64,000 nt of DNA from Saccharicrinis sp963667815. GTDB lineage: Bacteria; Bacteroidota; Bacteroidia; Bacteroidales; Marinilabiliaceae. Below the pieces are notes generated by a model. That model was not told the origin of the DNA. It saw only the letters and a program-made list of their open reading frames with translations, and did not search any database. This document shows, one piece after another, positions 61,229 to 64,000 of this stretch (its first letter is position 1; the number at the start of each line of letters is the position of its first letter). The translations under genes were made by a program, and so were the position numbers. The stretch is taken from NCBI GenBank assembly GCA_963667815.1, contig OY764021.1. One strand, given 5' to 3'.

Positions 61229-62002
61229 ATGAAAAAAGTAACCTTATTATTTTTAATGACTGTTTTTTGCATTGGAACATTTGCTCAATCTAAATATCAA
61301 CCTAAAGTAGTTGTGTTGTTTATGGGTGAAAAAAATGCCACTTTCGATGAAAGTAAATTCCCTGATTGTAAGTTTTATTACACTCCGGATATTACAGCAG
61401 AAGTAAAAGAAGTAAAGTCTGCAGCAGGTAGGGGATTGGCAGCAATGGGTATTAAAAAAGAGGGTGCCGGGTATGATATAACTTATAGTGGAGCTCCTGA
61501 AGAGGCGTATTATATGCCATGGAATGGAGCAATATTCTTTGATAAGGATGGCGTGGTTTCTGGATTATATAAAACATTTAAAAATGTAGCCGTAAGTCCT
61601 AAAAAAAATATGCAGGGAGTAATTGAATTTACTGATTACAATTCATTTAGTAAAGACTACATTAAAAAAGGCAAGTTAACTAAGAAAGCTAAAAAAGATC
61701 CTAAAAAGCCTAATACTATATTTGATTTTTATGGAAAAGAGTTGCCTAAGGAATTTGAAGTTCAGGATGCAGATGGAAATAAAACTGCGATTAAGGATTT
61801 AGTCAAAGGTGATGCACTTACATTGCTTTATGTATTGTATTTAAAGCCAGATTGTGATTTTAAAGCCGGAATGGAAAGTGGTAAAGGGAAAAAAGGTAAA
61901 GATTGGATTAATGATAATATCAATACTGCTCAAGCTATTGAAAAACTAAAAACGATTGAAGAAATTGAGAATACAATTTTTGGTCATAAAGTTGTTTGGT
62001 AA
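61229..62002 (+). CDS. Exported protein of unknown function
   Basis: 257 residues: signal peptide (1-20, ending TFAQ). Two similar parts seem possible: residues about 25-140 with VVVLFMGEKNATF and GAIFFDKDGVVSGLY (a thioredoxin-like strand-helix pattern but no CxxC), and a lysine-rich segment (KKGKLTKKAKKDPKKPN) leading to EVQDADGNKTAIKDLVKGDALTLLYVLYLKPDC, which again resembles a TlpA/peroxiredoxin-type core with a single cysteine. I do not recognise the family. It is followed by a strong terminator. Confidence 0.75.
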   Translation: MKKVTLLFLMTVFCIGTFAQSKYQPKVVVLFMGEKNATFDESKFPDCKFYYTPDITAEVKEVKSAAGRGLAAMGIKKEGAGYDITYSGAPEEAYYMPWNGAIFFDKDGVVSGLYKTFKNVAVSPKKNMQGVIEFTDYNSFSKDYIKKGKLTKKAKKDPKKPNTIFDFYGKELPKEFEVQDADGNKTAIKDLVKGDALTLLYVLYLKPDCDFKAGMESGKGKKGKDWINDNINTAQAIEKLKTIEEIENTIFGHKVVW

Positions 62003-62160
62003 AATATAACAGCTTCTATTCCTATAACGTTATACCAGGCATTTAAGTAAAAGCAAATCTATATTTAGAGGAGTATTTAATAAGCTATCTGAAAATTAGA
62101 TTGTGAAATGTTATAAGACGTAGCTTATTGGGCATTAAGGGCGTAATTTAAATGATATTG

Positions 62161-62204
62161 AAATACCACTTTGAACATTGGATTCATCGTGGTATTTTTC
62201 TTTT
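62161..62204 (+). terminator. Terminator of the 61229 gene
   Basis: AAATACCAC and GTGGTATTT (9 bp perfect) followed by TTTTCTTTT, about 160 bp after the stop codon. The long distance means the transcript has a long 3' tail. Confidence 0.75.
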
Positions 62205-62254
62205 GATTCCTCTAATTATAGATTTAATTCAAAGCTGTTTGAAAATTTCTGTTA

Positions 62255-62460
62255 ACTGGCGCTTCGCCCAGACCTGACTTCCTTTTTTGGCTTGATCCCC
62301 AAAAGGAAGGAAAAAAGATCAAGGCTGCACCCAATTCTCTCAAAAAAACTACGATTATTTGACTGAAATCGTTTAAACTCGTTGCACTCAGACAAAAACG
62401 ATTTTTAATCGTCCAATAATCTTGTTTTTTGGTTCACTGGCTGAGGCCATATAGAACCTA
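62255..62460. repeat. Candidate interspersed structured repeat
   Basis: GC content is higher than in the flanks. It holds several inverted pairs: CTTGATC/GATCAAG, CTTCCTTTT/AAAAGGAAG, and two ATCGTTT/AAACGAT-type copies. I recall very similar AGCCTTGATC...CTTCCTTTTT sequence between genes of other Bacteroidota, which supports a dispersed element, but I could not search. Confidence 0.5.
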
Positions 62461-62528
62461 CTAAAGATTTAAACTCTTTTTTTTATTTAGAACAGGATTA
62501 GATTTTTTTTAAACCATAAAGTTTATAA

Positions 62529-62951
62529 TTATCTTTCTTGGAGTTTCAGAAATTTATTTCTTCCGATAAAAATGTGATAAAAAACAATTGCAAACAGTGG
62601 AATTATGGCAATGGCAAAATACTTTAAATCAATGCCAATTAAGCCATTTTCTTTTAGTTGTGTTAATAGTAGCGATGTGAAAGTCAAAAATCCAACAATT
62701 TGAAAGAGACTACTCACTTTATTATTCACTTTTAAATTAATTTGAACTCCGTCAGCATCAACATCTATATTCAGCTTATTGCTTCCGCACCAATCTATCT
62801 TAGCTTGTATACTATGATTCCCATCTTCCACTTCATACGTTTTCAACTCACCATCTTCAATACAATCAATTTTAACATCATCGATATAAAGATTGATTTT
62901 TCTTAGTTTATTGGTCCATTCAGAACTTCTATTAATTTTTATTTTCCCCAT
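62529..62951 (-). CDS. Small membrane protein with N-terminal beta domain, unknown
   Basis: 140 residues. The first 80 form alternating strands (KINLYIDDVKIDCIEDGELKTYEV, NIDVDADGVQINLKV), like a small beta sandwich; then two hydrophobic helices (about 84-99 and 110-128) and a basic tail. There is no signal peptide, so the beta domain may face the cytoplasm. Not recognised. Confidence 0.7.
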   Translation of the reverse strand: MGKIKINRSSEWTNKLRKINLYIDDVKIDCIEDGELKTYEVEDGNHSIQAKIDWCGSNKLNIDVDADGVQINLKVNNKVSSLFQIVGFLTFTSLLLTQLKENGLIGIDLKYFAIAIIPLFAIVFYHIFIGRNKFLKLQER

Positions 62952-63008
62952 TAGTTTACGAATTAAGATTTTTATTAAAGATAGTATTTGAAGCTTAAAA
63001 TTTAGATT

Positions 63009-64000
63009 TTATGATTGACTTTTCCGAAGATTAGGGTGTATTTTTGTTAAATCCTTAATCAGAAACTCTAAAGGTTTTCTTTTTTGTATTGGTATTTTTC
63101 TGTTATCGGCATTTATAATAATGACCAAATCAAGTTCAGGAACAACATTTATGATTTGCCCACCATTTCCAGGAATAAACCATGAATTAAATCCATATTC
63201 TGTTTTTACCATTTGCCATTGATAGCAACTGTATAATTGATGTTTGATTTCAATGTAAGGTGTAAATATTTCATTTATCCATGCTTCTGAAACAATTTGT
63301 TGATCATGCCATTTCCCTTTGTTCAGATGCAGTAGTCCGTATTTAGCAATATCCCTTGATTTTAATTGTAATCCTCCGCCAACATCAAATATTCCATTTT
63401 TCGAGAACCAACTATAATCATTAATACCAAGAGGTTGAAATAAGTTTTGTACAGCAAAATCTGCAATGTTTAATCCTGTAGCTTTTTTTATTATTTCGCC
63501 CATAATAATATTGTTAGGACCACTGTAAACATATTTTGTTCCGGGAATAGTATCCATCGGCAATTCAATTGAAGCCTTAAATAAATTAGCTGCTTTATCC
63601 ATTTTTGCACCCATGTTATTGGGGTCGGTAACAGGTAATGATTGTTCATCCCATTTAAAACCCGAAGTATTTGATAATAGGTCTTTGATGGTTATTTGGT
63701 GTTTCAAAGAATCTTTTTCAGACGCTGCATACTCCGGAAAAAAATCAAGCATCTTTTGTTGGGTGTTTTCTATTTTACCTTGCTCTATTACAATTCCGGT
63801 TAGTATTGCACTCATACTTTTAGTTGTGGAGGCCATAAAATGAAGGTCATTGCTCTTCCATCCATTATAATATTGTTCTACAACTAACTCATTTTTATGA
63901 ATAACCAGTACACTGTGAATATTGCCATATTTTTTGTTTAAAATGTCTTTGTTTACTTTATCAAAAGCATTTAAATCAAGATGGTGTTGCGATAATGTAG
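63009..64000 (-). CDS. Beta-lactamase-family serine hydrolase, partial (N-terminus beyond window)
   Basis: At least 329 residues are visible; the frame stays open to the right edge, so the ATG at 63836 is internal, not the start. The catalytic SxxK is STTKS (visible residues 57-61), placed after VLVIHKNELVVEQYYNGW, the typical lead-in of class C/penicillin-binding-like proteins; the second motif is Y-SGPNN near residue 158, and a late GNGGQ is equivalent to the KTG-like element. The enzyme could be an esterase or a D-alanyl peptidase. A 56-bp gap separates it from the membrane protein. Confidence 0.92.
   Translation of the reverse strand, partial: TLSQHHLDLNAFDKVNKDILNKKYGNIHSVLVIHKNELVVEQYYNGWKSNDLHFMASTTKSMSAILTGIVIEQGKIENTQQKMLDFFPEYAASEKDSLKHQITIKDLLSNTSGFKWDEQSLPVTDPNNMGAKMDKAANLFKASIELPMDTIPGTKYVYSGPNNIIMGEIIKKATGLNIADFAVQNLFQPLGINDYSWFSKNGIFDVGGGLQLKSRDIAKYGLLHLNKGKWHDQQIVSEAWINEIFTPYIEIKHQLYSCYQWQMVKTEYGFNSWFIPGNGGQIINVVPELDLVIIINADNRKIPIQKRKPLEFLIKDLTKIHPNLRKSQS

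Larger units (their letters stand above)
62003..62528. other. 526-bp intergenic region with a structured repeat
   Basis: It contains the terminator (62161-62204) and a compact, repeat-like segment (about 62255-62460); no coding frame is supported. Confidence 0.5.

Noticed and set aside
63009..63836. A complete 275-residue serine hydrolase starting at 63836
   Set aside because: The frame continues upstream to the window edge with family-typical sequence, and the SxxK motif would be only a few residues from that start, so the gene is partial.

Overview
The window is AT-rich DNA of a Bacteroidota bacterium. The evidence is a type IX secretion pair (a PKD-repeat protein with a gliding-motility-type C-terminal domain followed by PorP/SprF), a two-component sensor with a Reg_prop propeller and Y_Y_Y domain, TonB_C and Porin-like outer-membrane proteins, promoters of the TTTG-N19/20-TAnnTTTG type, and few Shine-Dalgarno sequences. 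Arginine deiminase, superoxide dismutase, peroxidase and a molybdate system would suit a facultative or aerotolerant marine or gut-type relative (Marinilabiliales-like; this placement is inference).

Layout. 1-607: partial membrane protein. 858-1174: three identical tRNA-Lys(TTT) genes with their own promoter and terminator. 1289-4714: an AmmeMemoRadiSam operon (MEMO-AMMECR1 fusion, Tat-type metallophosphatase, radical SAM enzyme). 4866-11420: FAD oxidoreductase, arginine deiminase, SOD, MATE exporter, unknown secreted protein, proline dehydrogenase. 11833-17861: PKD surface protein and PorP/SprF. 17968-22118: Hsp20, then ppk1 followed by an HD domain-PycTM membrane protein. 22380-30264: OhrR-like MarR regulator, thioredoxin-type glutathione peroxidase, MscS-GNAT-unknown operon, GNAT/ATP-grasp fusion, outer-membrane protein, GNAT, transglutaminase-like protein. 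30510-36763: His/acid-rich lipoprotein and a complete molybdate locus (mop, modE, TrmO-like, porin, modA, modB, modC). 37118-41176: chemotaxis receptor, HMA-AraC regulator, SO_0444-type Cu/Zn exporter. 41243-44524: large propeller sensor kinase. 44595-46017: complete IS4-family element with 9-bp target duplication. 46114-52922: TetR-controlled TolC/HlyD/ABC-2 exporter equivalent to E. coli cecR-ybhGFSR. 53017-64000: VOC protein, esterase, methyltransferase, hydrolase, TonB_C protein, CHASE kinase, TlpA-like protein, second TrmO paralogue, unknown proteins, and a partial serine hydrolase running off the right edge.

Most notable: (i) the ppk1/HD-PycTM gene pair, where a Pycsar-type membrane effector domain is joined to a phosphohydrolase domain beside polyphosphate synthesis with no cyclase; (ii) a molybdate operon containing its own porin and a TrmO paralogue, with two long imperfect hairpins in its only wide gaps; (iii) a metal-homeostasis pair with HMA domains on both regulator and exporter; (iv) a well-defined autoregulated promoter with twin operators in front of the drug-exporter operon, with an IS inserted 10 bp upstream of the first operator; (v) a strong terminator on the + strand at 18812-18852 with no gene before it, a candidate small-RNA end.
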